DNA of 64,000 nt from Glutamicibacter sp. B1 (GCF_039602135.1 NZ_CP125942.1:2294001-2358000), one strand, 5' to 3'; positions 54,780 through 64,000 are shown, numbered from the stretch's first letter. Made by a program: numbers and translations. The notes: generated by a model from the letters alone, not told the origin.

Positions 54780-55252
54780 CTCGTGCTGCTTGCCTCCGCG
54801 AGGGTAGCAAGTTGTTGAGTTACGAATGTCCAGCCTTCTCTCAATCCGAGATCATCGTGTGCTTTTCTGGCAGCAACACCGCCATGGCGAGCCACAATGC
54901 GGTATAGGGTTCCCTCAGAATGATCGCTGAGGGTAATTTCGCCCGTTACCGCCACCGGCATTGGATTGGCAGGACGTAGCGCTGAATCTACCGCGTTGGT
55001 AAAGACAAGACGATGCTCTGGTTCAACAACCAGAAAGGCTGCGTCCATATGTGGCACGAAAGTGATTCCGTCTTCACTCATCTGAGTAATGAACCCTCCC
55101 CCAGATCTGGCGTCAAAAGCTTCGACTCGACAAGTGTACGGCCGAGGAATCCACCACTGAGCAAAGTTCGCCGGGTCCGTCCACGCCTTCCAGACGATTG
55201 AGCGCGGAGCCCGAATGACTTGCTCAATGACCAGATCAAGATCTGAATTCAT
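54776..55252 (-). CDS. SRPBCC / AHSA1-like protein
   Basis: 158 residues. LVIEQVIRAPRSIVWKAWTD, FAQWWIPRPYTCRVEAFD and VTGEITLSDHSEGTLYRIVA, ending GWTFVTQQLATLAE, the AHSA1 START-like fold. A hydrophobic pocket binds a small ligand; which one is unknown. Confidence 0.88.
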   Translation of the reverse strand: MNSDLDLVIEQVIRAPRSIVWKAWTDPANFAQWWIPRPYTCRVEAFDARSGGGFITQMSEDGITFVPHMDAAFLVVEPEHRLVFTNAVDSALRPANPMPVAVTGEITLSDHSEGTLYRIVARHGGVAARKAHDDLGLREGWTFVTQQLATLAEASSTS

Positions 55253-55424
55253 GGGGATTTTTCCTTCTCATACGTGTGCGTCGGAAATCGAGAATGCCTC
55301 TCGGCTAATACTAGCGACTTGTCTCACGGGCAATAAGGGAAAGAGAGCAATATTCTTGTTGCTGCGCTGGTGAATATCTTCCAGCTCATGCCAAATTGTC
55401 CTACCTTAGGCGCACACTGAAGAC

Positions 55425-56147
55425 ATGATTACGTCACAGGAACTCCCAGCTTCATTGACCGCGGCTGAAGTCATCGAATTAACAGATACCCTCCTTTCCA
55501 ACGCGAATAGATTGCGTACTTCGGCGCTGGTCATGCTCGAAAAGGGTGCTGTACCTGTTGCTCGTTTGCTCGCGATACTTTGTGTAGACACATCTGGAGA
55601 AGCAATTGCCCTGCATGAGCGCAGAACCGAGATGGGTTACCGGCCCGAAGGTGAACCTTTTGTCAGTTCTGATCTGGTAGCGATTTGGCAAGCGCGGGAC
55701 CGTACTTTCAAACTGGTACATGATTTCTTAGAAGCCGAAGAATATAGCTTCAACAGGTGGCCTCCCAATGAGGAAGAACGAGGACAGATTCGGACCACCT
55801 TGGCGAATTTGGGAATCCATATTCAGCGTACAGTCAACGAGGAAAACACGATTGGCGCGGATGAGGGGGCGCAAAATATCCGCAGAGTGCTGGAGTACAC
55901 GGAGCAAATCGGTTGGCAGCTAAGACTCGGCGAGCACATCGAAGCGCGGCGCAGAGAACGAGTTGAAGAAGAGCTGGCTGCCTATCTTCGGCTAGGAAAG
56001 CAAGGCAAAAAATTCAACAACGTTGCCTACCTGTTCGATTTCCCTGAGAACCCGTTTGAAAAGATGGGTAAGAAGGGCCATGAAGCCCAGGACAGAAGCC
56101 TTACCAACCTACGAAACGCAATCGATAAAGAAAGCGGCACGGACTAA
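55425..56147 (+). CDS. AbiV/HEPN-like protein (hypothetical)
   Basis: 240 residues. The first ~110 look like a HEPN domain of the AbiV type: LLSNANRLRTSALVMLEKGA, ARLLAILCVDTSGEAIALHE and a candidate RNase motif R93-x5-H99 in RDRTFKLVHD. The rest is helical and charged (RRRERVEEELAAYLRLGKQG). AbiV proteins act in phage abortive infection, and HEPN domains often cut RNA; this assignment is by pattern only and not a confident family match. No antitoxin partner is visible. Confidence 0.55.
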   Translation: MITSQELPASLTAAEVIELTDTLLSNANRLRTSALVMLEKGAVPVARLLAILCVDTSGEAIALHERRTEMGYRPEGEPFVSSDLVAIWQARDRTFKLVHDFLEAEEYSFNRWPPNEEERGQIRTTLANLGIHIQRTVNEENTIGADEGAQNIRRVLEYTEQIGWQLRLGEHIEARRRERVEEELAAYLRLGKQGKKFNNVAYLFDFPENPFEKMGKKGHEAQDRSLTNLRNAIDKESGTD

Positions 56148-56172
56148 CGAAAGCTCTAGTCGTTAGTCCGTG
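56138..56172. terminator. Perfect hairpin overlapping the AbiV-like stop codon
   Basis: CACGGACTAACGA pairs exactly with TCGTTAGTCCGTG (13 bp, 9-base loop). The TAA stop lies inside the left arm. No T-run follows, so it may protect or regulate the mRNA rather than terminate it. Confidence 0.5.
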
Positions 56173-56320
56173 GCAAGTCACTCTTTAGTGCCAGATCTTT
56201 ATCACTATTCGGGAGGATTGTCTAGAACTAGTCCGAGACATCCTTTGGACATAGACAGACTTTACGTTCCGATGGCTGGATCTCGCTGAATCTATCTCTC
56301 AATTTGTAGAGAAGGTTAGT

Positions 56321-56950
56321 TCAGGACCGCACGAATAATTCCCGGGCGGAGTTGATCAGCCACATTACTTCATCAGTTTTCAGGCCTGAAACACCAGGAA
56401 CGTAAATATTCGAGTACTGGCGATTCCGCATTGGCCCGGATACAGGTGAAATACGGTCGCGCAACTCTGGAGGTAGCAGCTGGTTCACGTTGTGAAATCC
56501 CGAAGCAGTCAATGGCATGACGGCCCTCAGTATGTATCCAGAATCGTGTTCAGCAGGAACCATTCGACGTTCAGCCATCCCGAAATCCTGCCATGGGATC
56601 GGTCCTACCCCACGTAATGTCAATCGAGTGGCTTCGAGGATCACAGGCTGGGTTTCAACAACTTGGTGTTGTTTGTCCCGGCGACGCCAGTTACGCACGA
56701 TTAACCCGAGCGCCACCAACATCGCAAGTCCACCAATGACCCCTAAAATCGATCCGGGGAACAGTCCCCCATTCATAGCGAAAAACAGTGGGAGCCCAAT
56801 AACAAACCCGACGGCTAGAACAGCGATCAATCCAATTAGAACCGCACTCAACCACTTAGAAGCGTTGGACCATCCGGCCGTCTCACCTGGAAGTGATACG
56901 TGTCCTGTGGACTGCAAGGTAGCCCACGCTTGGTTGACGTCAATCTGCAT
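56321..56950 (-). CDS. Two-helix membrane protein of unknown function
   Basis: 209 residues from the ATG at 56950 (GGAG upstream). MQIDVNQAWATLQSTGHVSL, two helices (WLSAVLIGLIAVLAVGFVIG and FPGSILGVIGGLAMLVALGL), then a soluble C-terminal part (PIPWQDFGMAERRMVPAEH). No family recognised. Downstream of the AbiV-like gene and convergent with it. Confidence 0.6.
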   Translation of the reverse strand: MQIDVNQAWATLQSTGHVSLPGETAGWSNASKWLSAVLIGLIAVLAVGFVIGLPLFFAMNGGLFPGSILGVIGGLAMLVALGLIVRNWRRRDKQHQVVETQPVILEATRLTLRGVGPIPWQDFGMAERRMVPAEHDSGYILRAVMPLTASGFHNVNQLLPPELRDRISPVSGPMRNRQYSNIYVPGVSGLKTDEVMWLINSARELFVRS

Positions 56951-57229
56951 TCTCTGACTCCGTCGGAATTGTCTTGTAACGATTTTCTCGCAAGGGTGCA
57001 ATTAATAATCTATACGATGGTCCGAACAGCAGTTCAATTTCGAGCACGACAACGCGAGACAACCACCTTCGCAGTAGTAGTTCCGGGGCCAATCGCAACC
57101 CATAAGTTCCCGGATACTCTTGAACTAAATCCCATGAATCTAGTGGCGTTTTCTCTTGAAATATCGGGGATGGTACGTTGAGGATTCGCCTACACGGTGC
57201 CTTTGACATGCCGTCAAAACATTGGGTTC

Positions 57230-58513
57230 TTAGCGCGGCAACGTAATGACTGCGCAAGTACCACTCTGCCCATCGCTTCGAGACAGAAGTTCAAGCTTTC
57301 CACCTAGACGCGCCACAGTCTGGTTCGTAATTGCCAGACCCAATCCTGAGCCGGGAATGTGTTGTCCTGCTTCACGATGGAAGGCAGCAACCGCCTTGCT
57401 CGGCTCTTTAATTCCCGGCCCATGGTCCTGCACTTGAATGACGAGCGTGTCCTTAAGCCGTTGGGCACAGATTTCTATTGGCCCCGCATCCCGTGCATAG
57501 CGGATGGCATTGTGAACGAGATTCTGGATCACGATCCTCCCCGCTATTTCCGGGAGGGATTCCGATTCGCAACCGTCAAGATCCCAACTGACCTCCGCGT
57601 CTTCAGATTCAGGTAAAACCATAAGATTCTGGGCAACACTCTTGGCAATATCTCCAAGAGGCACAGCGGTATCCGGACGATTTTCTGGCTGCCCCATAAT
57701 CAACAACTGTTCGCACAGTCCGCGCAAGCGTTCCAACCCTGAAGTCAGAGCGGAACCCCGTTCACTTCGTTCTTGTTCGTTTCGGGCTGCCACCAGATGC
57801 TCTGCTTGAAAGGACACCGCGGCTATGGGAGTACGTAGCTCGTGCGCTGCTTCTGCTGCAAAGCGTTGCTGTTCTTCTAATACCGTCGCTGCGCGTGAGT
57901 GATGCTCTTCTAGGGCCTGAATAAACCCAGCGATTTCCGCCGGCATCCGATGCTCGGGTAGCGGATCCAAAGACCCATCTTCACGGGCGGCGAGTTCCTT
58001 GCGGAGCTTGTCGACCGGACGAAGCGCCCAGCTGACCACCAGCCAGACAAGCACCATCATCAGTGGTGCGCTAATGAGAATTGGGGCCAGTGTGGAAATC
58101 AAAGTTTCGTTCACGGCATCCTGCCGAACCGCGGTTGCTTGGGCCACCGCCAGCTTCTGGCCATCGGCCAGAGTCCTCACATAGACCCGCTGTTCTCCGC
58201 GTGAGGTTTCTACGGTCTGCAGCCCCTCTGAAAGGTTGGCGTCGAGCCAATGCCCACCGTCAGCCGCACCGAGAATTTCTACAGTCAGGCTCGATTCGTC
58301 GGCGGCGTCCGACGGTTCACCCTGAGCAAACCCTGCCCCAGGCGAATCCATGATCTGAGATACTCGCGTCAATAGCCCATCTTGGGCTTCTTTAGCTTCA
58401 AGCTGTGCACGTTGGAACGCCCAAAGCGTCGCGATCCCAGTGACCACGAGGATGACCAGCATCAAGGCAGTGATCAAACGGGTCCGCAACGACAACGCAT
58501 TTGACGAACTCAT
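57230..58513 (-). CDS. Sensor histidine kinase
   Basis: 427 residues. Two TM helices (LITALMLVILVVTGIATLWA; LAPILISAPLMMVLVWLVVS) around a periplasmic sensor part, then DHp helix with AAEAAHELRTPIAAVSFQAE (phospho-His in HELRTP) and the ATPase with N-box VIQNLVHNAIRYA, G1 DHGPGI and G2 GSGLGLAI. ATGA overlap with the regulator gene, so both are made together. Signal unknown. Confidence 0.93.
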   Translation of the reverse strand: MSSSNALSLRTRLITALMLVILVVTGIATLWAFQRAQLEAKEAQDGLLTRVSQIMDSPGAGFAQGEPSDAADESSLTVEILGAADGGHWLDANLSEGLQTVETSRGEQRVYVRTLADGQKLAVAQATAVRQDAVNETLISTLAPILISAPLMMVLVWLVVSWALRPVDKLRKELAAREDGSLDPLPEHRMPAEIAGFIQALEEHHSRAATVLEEQQRFAAEAAHELRTPIAAVSFQAEHLVAARNEQERSERGSALTSGLERLRGLCEQLLIMGQPENRPDTAVPLGDIAKSVAQNLMVLPESEDAEVSWDLDGCESESLPEIAGRIVIQNLVHNAIRYARDAGPIEICAQRLKDTLVIQVQDHGPGIKEPSKAVAAFHREAGQHIPGSGLGLAITNQTVARLGGKLELLSRSDGQSGTCAVITLPR

Positions 58514-59187
58514 GATTCTTTGACCACCATCCAGCCCAGACCGCGGACATTCTTTATGGCTTTCGCCCCGAGCTTTACTCGCAACTTGCCAATGAGGAAG
58601 TCAATGGCATTCGATTCAATATCGACTTCATCGTCGTAGACCTGCGCCTCTAATTGGGCTCTGGAAAGCACCTGCCCGGCATGGAGCATCAGGGCCCGCA
58701 ACAATGCCAGCTCACGTCGTGTGAGGGAATTTTCCTGACCGTCTATTCCGGTGGCTGTGGCGGAAGTTTCATCAAGGGTAAGACCGGCAGCTCTCAGTAC
58801 CGCTCCGCGATGCACCGACCCGCGCCTTCCCACTGCCCGAATCCTGGCTTGGAGTTCTTCATAGGCGAACGGCTTCACCAAATAGTCGTCAGCCCCCAGA
58901 TCGAGTCCTTTGACTCTATCGTCGATTTGACCCCGTGCTGTGGTCACGATGACCGAGGGCCCCTTATCCGCGCCTTGGCTTTCCCGCACTGCCCGTAATA
59001 CTTCAAGTCCGCCGAGACCCGGAAGTCCAAGGTCAAGCAGGATGATGTCGAAGTCCCCGAATTGGCTGTAAAGCTTTGCTGAAGGTCCGTCCGTGAGCAG
59101 CTGCACTACATGACCATCTTCAGATAAACGTGAGGTCAAGACGCTGCCAATCATTGGATCGTCTTCGACGATGAGTATTCTTGGCAA
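58510..59187 (-). CDS. OmpR/PhoB-type response regulator
   Basis: 225 residues. Receiver with LIVEDDPMIG, phospho-Asp in IILLDLGLPG and Lys in LVKPFAYEEL; winged-helix DNA-binding domain with LTRREL and GLGWMVVKES at the end. It should control its own operon and probably the neighbouring COG4705 gene. Confidence 0.93.
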   Translation of the reverse strand: MPRILIVEDDPMIGSVLTSRLSEDGHVVQLLTDGPSAKLYSQFGDFDIILLDLGLPGLGGLEVLRAVRESQGADKGPSVIVTTARGQIDDRVKGLDLGADDYLVKPFAYEELQARIRAVGRRGSVHRGAVLRAAGLTLDETSATATGIDGQENSLTRRELALLRALMLHAGQVLSRAQLEAQVYDDEVDIESNAIDFLIGKLRVKLGAKAIKNVRGLGWMVVKES

Positions 59188-59208
59188 TTATTTTCCTTCC
59201 CTGCACAA

Positions 59209-59251
59209 TTGGCGGCCGCAGTATCCGACGTACAGATACTACGGCCGCCAA
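59209..59251 (-). terminator. Terminator between COG4705 gene and the two-component genes
   Basis: TTGGCGGCCG pairs with CGGCCGCCAA and AGTATC with GATACT inside. On the minus strand it follows the COG4705 stop and precedes the regulator start. Confidence 0.75.
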
Positions 59252-59268
59252 GCCTGTCTGTGAATATC

Positions 59269-60519
59269 TCAAGCCGACAGTGACTTGATGACTTTCTGCA
59301 GATTTACTGATGCTTTCAGGCAGTCGGTCTGATTCGGTTGGCCTGCCCGCAATGCGGTGAGCTCACCGTCAATCGCTTTGTCCATGGTGCCCCAATTAGT
59401 CGGAGATTTTGGCTTCATGCCCGCTTCGGCGCTATCCCATGAGGTTTCCAAATCCTTGACGCGGGTTGTCGCTGCCGCCAGATCACCGCTTTTAACTTTG
59501 GCGGTCACGTCGTCCACGATCGTCGAAAACGGGGACAAATCACCTAGCGGTCCCTGCGTTGCATGTTGTCCACTGGCTGAGTCCGCCGTGGCGGATTGCT
59601 GAACCAATGGGGAGCCGGTCATGAGCGAAGCGGCAATAACCAGAGCAGCGCTGGCGCCAAAGGCCCACGCCAAGTCCCGACGTTGTCCCCCAGTGGCTTT
59701 TTGCCCCTTGATCAGTACTCCGTATTTGCGAACATTGCTCTGTTCCCGGGCGACCAGAATCACGATGATCACGAGGAAAAGAACACTGGTCATTGAGGCT
59801 CCCAGACCGAGACCACCATAATTGCGATCTTGGGTCAGTAAATCTCCAATGGACGCGCCCAGCGGTCGTGTCAACACGTAAGCAATCCAGAAGGCGGTCA
59901 CCGAGGACATCCCCAATTTTGCTGCAACGCCACACGCCACGATCAACGTTCCGAAGATGATGGTTCCCCACATGAATCCAAGTCCCAGCGCCTCAGTAGC
60001 CAGGTCTCCTGCGGCAGTGCCCAACGCAAATGCTGTGAGGATTGCCGCCCAGTAGAACGCCTCGCGTTTGACTGTATCGATTGAGGTGATTTTCAAGGTT
60101 CGTTCTTGAAGGTACCAAACGATAAAAACGACCGCGAGCAAGATAGTGAAGATCGTTGTCGAAACGTACAGGCTCACACCAAGCGTGTCAGTAAAGAAGT
60201 CGGTGATCTGGGTGCCGACAATGCTGACCAGTACGACAGTGAGCCAATAGATCCATGGCGTGTAGCTTCGGGTGCGGAACTGAATGATCAGTGCAATGGC
60301 CAGCAGACCCAGCATCATCCCTGTGGTAGGAATGGGACCCAGCCCCACATTTACGGCAAGGAAGTCGGCGAAGGTTTCGCCTACAGTTGTCGAGAGGATC
60401 TTAATCGCCCAGAAAGTCGCGGTGACAATCGGAACTTTCATCATCATTTCGGTACTCTTGCGCCGGCGAGCGCCGGTGGCTTGTGCCATTGTCAGGGTTT
60501 CCGGGAATTCGTTGCTCAT
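59269..60519 (-). CDS. COG4705-type multi-helix membrane protein
   Basis: 416 residues from the ATG at 60519 (GGAGGG upstream). Ten or so helices in the first ~290 residues with the repeated WAIKILSTTVGETFADF, VGTQITDFFTDTLGVSL, ALGTAAGDLATEALGLG and RPLGASIGDLLTQ motifs, each carrying an acidic residue in or near a helix. A ~120-residue C-terminal soluble region with one further helix follows. Families of this type sit beside two-component genes and have been linked to metal or drug response; the transported or sensed compound is not known. Confidence 0.8.
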   Translation of the reverse strand: MSNEFPETLTMAQATGARRRKSTEMMMKVPIVTATFWAIKILSTTVGETFADFLAVNVGLGPIPTTGMMLGLLAIALIIQFRTRSYTPWIYWLTVVLVSIVGTQITDFFTDTLGVSLYVSTTIFTILLAVVFIVWYLQERTLKITSIDTVKREAFYWAAILTAFALGTAAGDLATEALGLGFMWGTIIFGTLIVACGVAAKLGMSSVTAFWIAYVLTRPLGASIGDLLTQDRNYGGLGLGASMTSVLFLVIIVILVAREQSNVRKYGVLIKGQKATGGQRRDLAWAFGASAALVIAASLMTGSPLVQQSATADSASGQHATQGPLGDLSPFSTIVDDVTAKVKSGDLAAATTRVKDLETSWDSAEAGMKPKSPTNWGTMDKAIDGELTALRAGQPNQTDCLKASVNLQKVIKSLSA

Positions 60520-60759
60520 CTGCCCTCCAAACTGGTTGCTTTTGCTTTCCAGTTCAGTGTTCAACACAAGAATGAGCGGAAAATGAGCAAGAAACCGTGC
60601 AAGGCGGATCTACATCTTTGAACAACTCTCGTCCAGAACAAGGACGCACCGGCGTCTCTGCTCAGCCCGGCTACGTCTCGTTGGTGGGAGTCCAATCATT
60701 GGTCTTCGCCCCGACGCGCTCGTACTGAATCATTAATCATGACCGCAAGTTTCTAGCGG

Positions 60760-61137
60760 TTAATCATCCGATTCGTCGTCATCTTCCGTGTTTTCACTGA
60801 GTCGTTCTTTCAGGTCCGCAAGTTCTTGTTCGACGGTGGCGAGGACTTCTTCATCGTCGTCCCAAAGTTCGCGGAATTCCGAATCTTCTTCAAGCATTGC
60901 GGTCAGCAGCTCAATTCCGCGCTCTAAGAGCGAATCAAGTGTGCTTAGATCCCCTGGCCAAACGTAAACGCGTCCGAGGACGTTGAGCAAGTAGCACGCG
61001 GCTCGAATCTGATCGTATTCATCCTCATCTTCAAAGGCAGCGGTAATTCGCGCGTCAACATCAATGCCGTCAAAGAATTCGGCAAACCAGTCGGCTGCGT
61101 CATCGCTGTCCCAAGGGTTCGTTCCCCATGTACCCAT
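60760..61137 (-). CDS. DUF4259 protein
   Basis: 125 residues. MGTWGTNPWDSDDAADWFAE opens the domain; the rest is very acidic with a C-terminal helix (VEQELADLKERL). Function unknown; the family is common in toxin/immunity neighbourhoods but also alone. Confidence 0.87.
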   Translation of the reverse strand: MGTWGTNPWDSDDAADWFAEFFDGIDVDARITAAFEDEDEYDQIRAACYLLNVLGRVYVWPGDLSTLDSLLERGIELLTAMLEEDSEFRELWDDDEEVLATVEQELADLKERLSENTEDDDESDD

Positions 61138-61437
61138 ATGCGGCGCCTTTTCTGTGATCGACCGAGCTTCGGCTTAGTGGTCTCATCTTGGTTGCAACTT
61201 CATAGTGCCCTATGGCCGCCGATATTTGGAACTTCAAGAAAGAAATGAATATATATATGACTCGCCAAAGTCCAAAAATCCTCGATCATGATCGCCTGTC
61301 TTTTCTGTTCCACGGTTCTCATCTCCGGGTGTCTATTGCAGTGATCGCGTTGAGGCTTATTCCAGATTTGAATCGGATTTTTCCGTTACTCCGTAGTGCC
61401 TCAAGTCAATATGCTCGCAAAAACCGGACCGCATGAC
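61138..61437. other. Region between DUF4259 and the decayed IS
   Basis: No gene that can be supported. It holds the DUF4259 promoter region and, at 61411-61421, an ATGCTCGCAAA stretch similar to the repeats at the ends of the adjacent IS. Confidence 0.5.
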
Positions 61438-62784
61438 TCACCTAAAATGCTCGCGAAATCTTTAAGAAACCCGTTCCTGAACCTGTGCCTGGGTTTTTGC
61501 CTCTGCGAGCCGAATAAGCTCCTGCTGCAACTGATGGATCCGCCGGGTCAGCTCAGCTAAATCCGTATCTCGATACAACAGGTTCAGAGCTTCGCGCTGA
61601 GGTGGCAACATGACCCCAGTGCGCCGTACTCGGTCAGCTGGCGTGCACGGAGCATCGTAGGTCCGCACCTGCCGCCCTGCCCTACTGACCTTGTACCCCA
61701 CGGCCTTCGTTGTCGGCGTGAATAAGTTCTTACGTAAGTTCACCAATAGCCACAAAGCTTTCAACACAGCTAACTCTCGGGGTGTGTCAAACCGGTAACA
61801 GAACGCGTCCTTCCGGACAATATCCCCATTTTTCTGCTCAACGAAAGGGTTGTCATTCGAATGTCTTGGACGCGAGCGAGTAGCTTGCAAATTATTAGTT
61901 TTCACCCAGGCCTGTACGGCAGAATTCAAGAATTCTGACCCGTTATCAGAATGGATCCTATCCAGTTCATAAGGGAATAACCCCTTGGTTTCGTCGAGGG
62001 CCTCAACAATCCATTTCGACGCTTTGTTCTTCACCGCTGTGTTGATGGTCCACCCCGTGAACGGGTCAGTAACGGTGAGTGTGAACACGAATTCGCCTTT
62101 GAGGGTATGCCCGCAGTGGGCTACGGTATCGACCATGATGATGTCAGGCTGCTGATCGATTGGCCTGATGCGAGTCATGATAGGAATGATGTCTCTGAAC
62201 CGGTTCTTGGAGGACCGCGTCGAAGATTTCGCGTCAGGATGTAACCGCTCCTTGAAAGGGGCGAGGTACCGGTCAATAGTTGCCGGGCTCATGTGTAAAA
62301 GTTCAGCACGTATATGTGGATCGTATCGGGCTCTGAGATTGCTAAAAGAGCCGTTGGCCGCATGGTTTTCTAGGTTGTCTAACGCGCTGCGCATGATGGC
62401 CGCTAGGTACTTCCCACAAGGTTGACCAGTCATGAGATACACGTGCTGGAGGACTAGTCTTGCGTCGTAGCTGTATCTGTTGCCTCGTGGTTTACGTTTG
62501 ATGCTGATGGCTGGTCCGCGTCGTTGCAAGGCGTGTTGAAACTGGCGGCGGGCGTTGGCGAGTGACCATCCGATTTCGGCGGTGATGCGGTCCAGGATGA
62601 CGCCTTTTTCTTTTGGAGGCTTTGGCGTACAGCTGGGCTTCCTAGTTGGTGATGTCTCGTCGCGTTGCCAAGGTTAACTCGTGTCCCATCTGTTCAGCAT
62701 GAGGTTTTCATCTTCATGGTGGGTAGTGTTTCGCGAGTATTTCTTATTGAGGCATGTGGGTTGTTTCGCGAGCACTTTAGATGA
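61438..62784 (-). mobile_element. Integrase-core insertion sequence, decayed
   Basis: Ends are inverted repeats: TCACCTAAAATGCTCGCGAAA on the left and, on the right read inward, TCATCTAAAGTGCTCGCGAAA. More copies of CTCGCGAAA or CTCGCAAAA lie inside or beside each end (near 61412 and 62732). It carries one transposase gene broken at its 5' part. No target duplication could be assigned with certainty. Confidence 0.75.
61462..62689 (-). pseudogene. Integrase-core (IS481-like) transposase, broken
   Basis: The last 355 residues (from 62529) are intact with DDE residues in IMVDTVAHCGHTLKGE, RIHSDNGSEFLNSAV and NPFVEQKNGDI. The start is damaged: from ATG 62689 the frame reads MGHELTLATRRDITN then TAG, continues EAQLYAKASKRK, and needs a one-base shift to reach GVILDRITAEIGWSLANARR. 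So two lesions separate the start from the core. Confidence 0.8.
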
Positions 62785-62833
62785 TTCAACACGTACTCTA
62801 GCCAGCACTTGTGAGCAGTTCTACTATGGAAAA

Positions 62834-63505
62834 ATGAGCTGTCGCACAGCCGCGAAGATCGGATTAATAGCCCAGATTGTATTCTGTCTGGGATGGTTGG
62901 TTGCACCTATATGGCAGGGGCAAAAGTACAGTCCATTGGCCCACACGATTAGCGACATGTATGCGGTCACCGCACCCTAAGGCTGGGTTCTAGTCATCCT
63001 CATCACCTTATGCGGGCTAGCAACCGCCACGTTCATCTTCTTTGGACTATGGCCACATTTTCGTGGGCAAGGTTCCCTCGGGCTGTTCGGAATCCTTTTG
63101 CTTGGACTCTCAATTTTCAGTCTGGGAGATTCGTTGACACCCTTCGAACGGATGGCTTGTCGGCTCGCTGATTCAGAATGCACGCCAGATTCACAAACAG
63201 CAAATCTCGGGGGAACGCTCGATGCCGTACTGAGTTCGGTGGGCGTCGTGGCGTTCATGATTAGCTGTTTCATTCTCGCCGCGGCCATGACAAAGATTCC
63301 CCAGTGGAAACCTCTAGCATGGCCGGCACGGGTCACTGGAGTCGTGATCGCTCTGGCTATGTTCGCCATCGCGCCAACTCAAGAAATCGGGCTTGGCGGG
63401 CTCATGGAACGAATCGTGGCGCTGGTCGGAGCAGCTGCGTTGGCAGCGGTGGCGCTGAGAGTCATGCGGCTACCAGAACCCCAACCAGCTTCGAGTCTTG
63501 TCTAG
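62834..63505 (+). pseudogene. DUF998 membrane protein interrupted by a stop codon
   Basis: One frame of 224 codons with a single TAA at 62978-62980. Before it: TAAKIGLIAQIVFCLGWLVA and HTISDMYAVTAP; after it: GWVLVILITLCGLATATFIF, LFGILLLGLSIFSLGDS, AVLSSVGVVAFMISCFILAA. Relatives have an AP-x-GW sequence where the stop lies, so one substitution is enough to explain it. Function of DUF998 proteins is unknown; five or six helices. Confidence 0.8.
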
Positions 63506-63634
63506 CACGAGCACGATTCTTCTATATTGCTGTGCTGCCCTTGCTGCGCTAGGACCGCATTCTCGTGCTGGGCCAATACCTCAGATTCACCGCTTTCCAT
63601 TGACGAAAAGTCCCCCTGTAGCTACTTTTCAGTC

Positions 63635-63994
63635 ATGGAGAACATTGAGATGTTTTATCAACCCGTGCCCGAATTGAACACAGCTCTTGATTACTATTGC
63701 AATGTGCTCGGCTGGGACGAGCATTGGCGGGAAGGAGATACCACGGCAGCTGTCAGTCCCGTCAACGGCAATGTCACCCTCATGTTGGACGTTTCATCCT
63801 CAGATAGTGACGCACCAGGGCCAATACTCACCGTGGACGATGTTCAATCCTGGGTTGAAAAACGTCGGCCGCAATTAGTGGGTCTTGAAGAGCCCGCGCA
63901 GATTCCAGGCGGTTGGTGGGCCAGCTTCGCTGATCCCTTTGGCGGTCGCATCTATCTCATTGATCAGTCCACCGAGCAAGAACCTACTGAGTAA
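63635..63994 (+). CDS. VOC (glyoxalase-fold) protein
   Basis: 119 residues from the ATG at 63635; an open frame upstream lacks homology. NIEMFYQPVPELNTALDYYC, LGWDEHWREGD, VTLMLDVSSSDSD and WASFADPFGGRIYLID form a single glyoxalase module. Metal ligands are not fully conserved, so it is probably a binding protein. It ends six bases before the window edge. Confidence 0.8.
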   Translation: MENIEMFYQPVPELNTALDYYCNVLGWDEHWREGDTTAAVSPVNGNVTLMLDVSSSDSDAPGPILTVDDVQSWVEKRRPQLVGLEEPAQIPGGWWASFADPFGGRIYLIDQSTEQEPTE

Positions 63995-64000
63995 GAACGA

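Noticed and set aside
61212..61436. 74-codon plus-strand frame before the IS
   Set aside because: No homology, poor start context and it runs into the IS repeats.

Overview
The window looks like a chromosomal segment of an actinobacterium of the Micrococcaceae (Arthrobacter/Glutamicibacter type). This is inferred from gene order and protein families: an actinobacterial DapD/DapE pair, a DUF3117 protein, a mycothiol-type DinB protein, the phosphomutase-DUF3090-SCO1664 trio, and a sigE/tatB/mrp/MgtE-N block that matches, from memory, the order near sigE in mycobacteria. GC content is moderate for the group. No tRNA, rRNA or CRISPR array was seen.

Layout. 1-8900: end of a DNA methyltransferase, PHP protein, Xaa-Pro aminopeptidase, general stress protein, soluble MgtE-N/CBS protein, DUF1003, Mrp/ApbC ATPase, TatB, SigE and an O-methyltransferase. 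8921-10363: an IS3-family element that landed in the loop of a bidirectional terminator. 10400-15366: DUF3117, DivIVA-like protein, LOG-family protein and a complete glutamate-type ABC importer (gluABCD) closed by a strong terminator. 15371-20786: two almost identical IS5-family copies in inverted orientation, enclosing about 3.4 kb of accessory genes. 20807-30046: lysine/diaminopimelate genes (dapE, dapD, dapC), gltA, fdxA, a winged-helix regulator and typA. 30193-34206: thiO-thiS-thiG-thiF operon behind a TPP riboswitch. 34295-45825: many small metabolic and GNAT genes, an OsmC protein, a TM-helix channel protein, DNA alkylation repair, a CDP-alcohol phosphatidyltransferase and a 2'-5' RNA ligase. 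45911-49873: thiolase, acyl-CoA synthetase and acyl-CoA dehydrogenase in one operon. 49935-56147: MBL hydrolase, the phosphomutase-DUF3090-SCO1664 unit, small proteins and an AbiV/HEPN-like protein. 57230-60519: a two-component system beside a COG4705 membrane protein. 61438-63505: a decayed integrase-core IS and a DUF998 gene broken by a stop codon. The window ends after a VOC protein.

The most unusual part is the IS5-bounded segment. It carries a secreted protein resembling the SAR2788 putative toxin family, an acidic protein directly downstream that could be its immunity protein, a membrane protein whose C-terminus looks like an acetyltransferase, and, on the other strand, a very small subtilisin-like lipoprotein with all catalytic residues. 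It sits between the glu terminator and dapE, i.e. inserted into an otherwise ordinary housekeeping block. Whether these four genes form one functional system is inference; the sequence shows only their physical linkage and the flanking mobile DNA.
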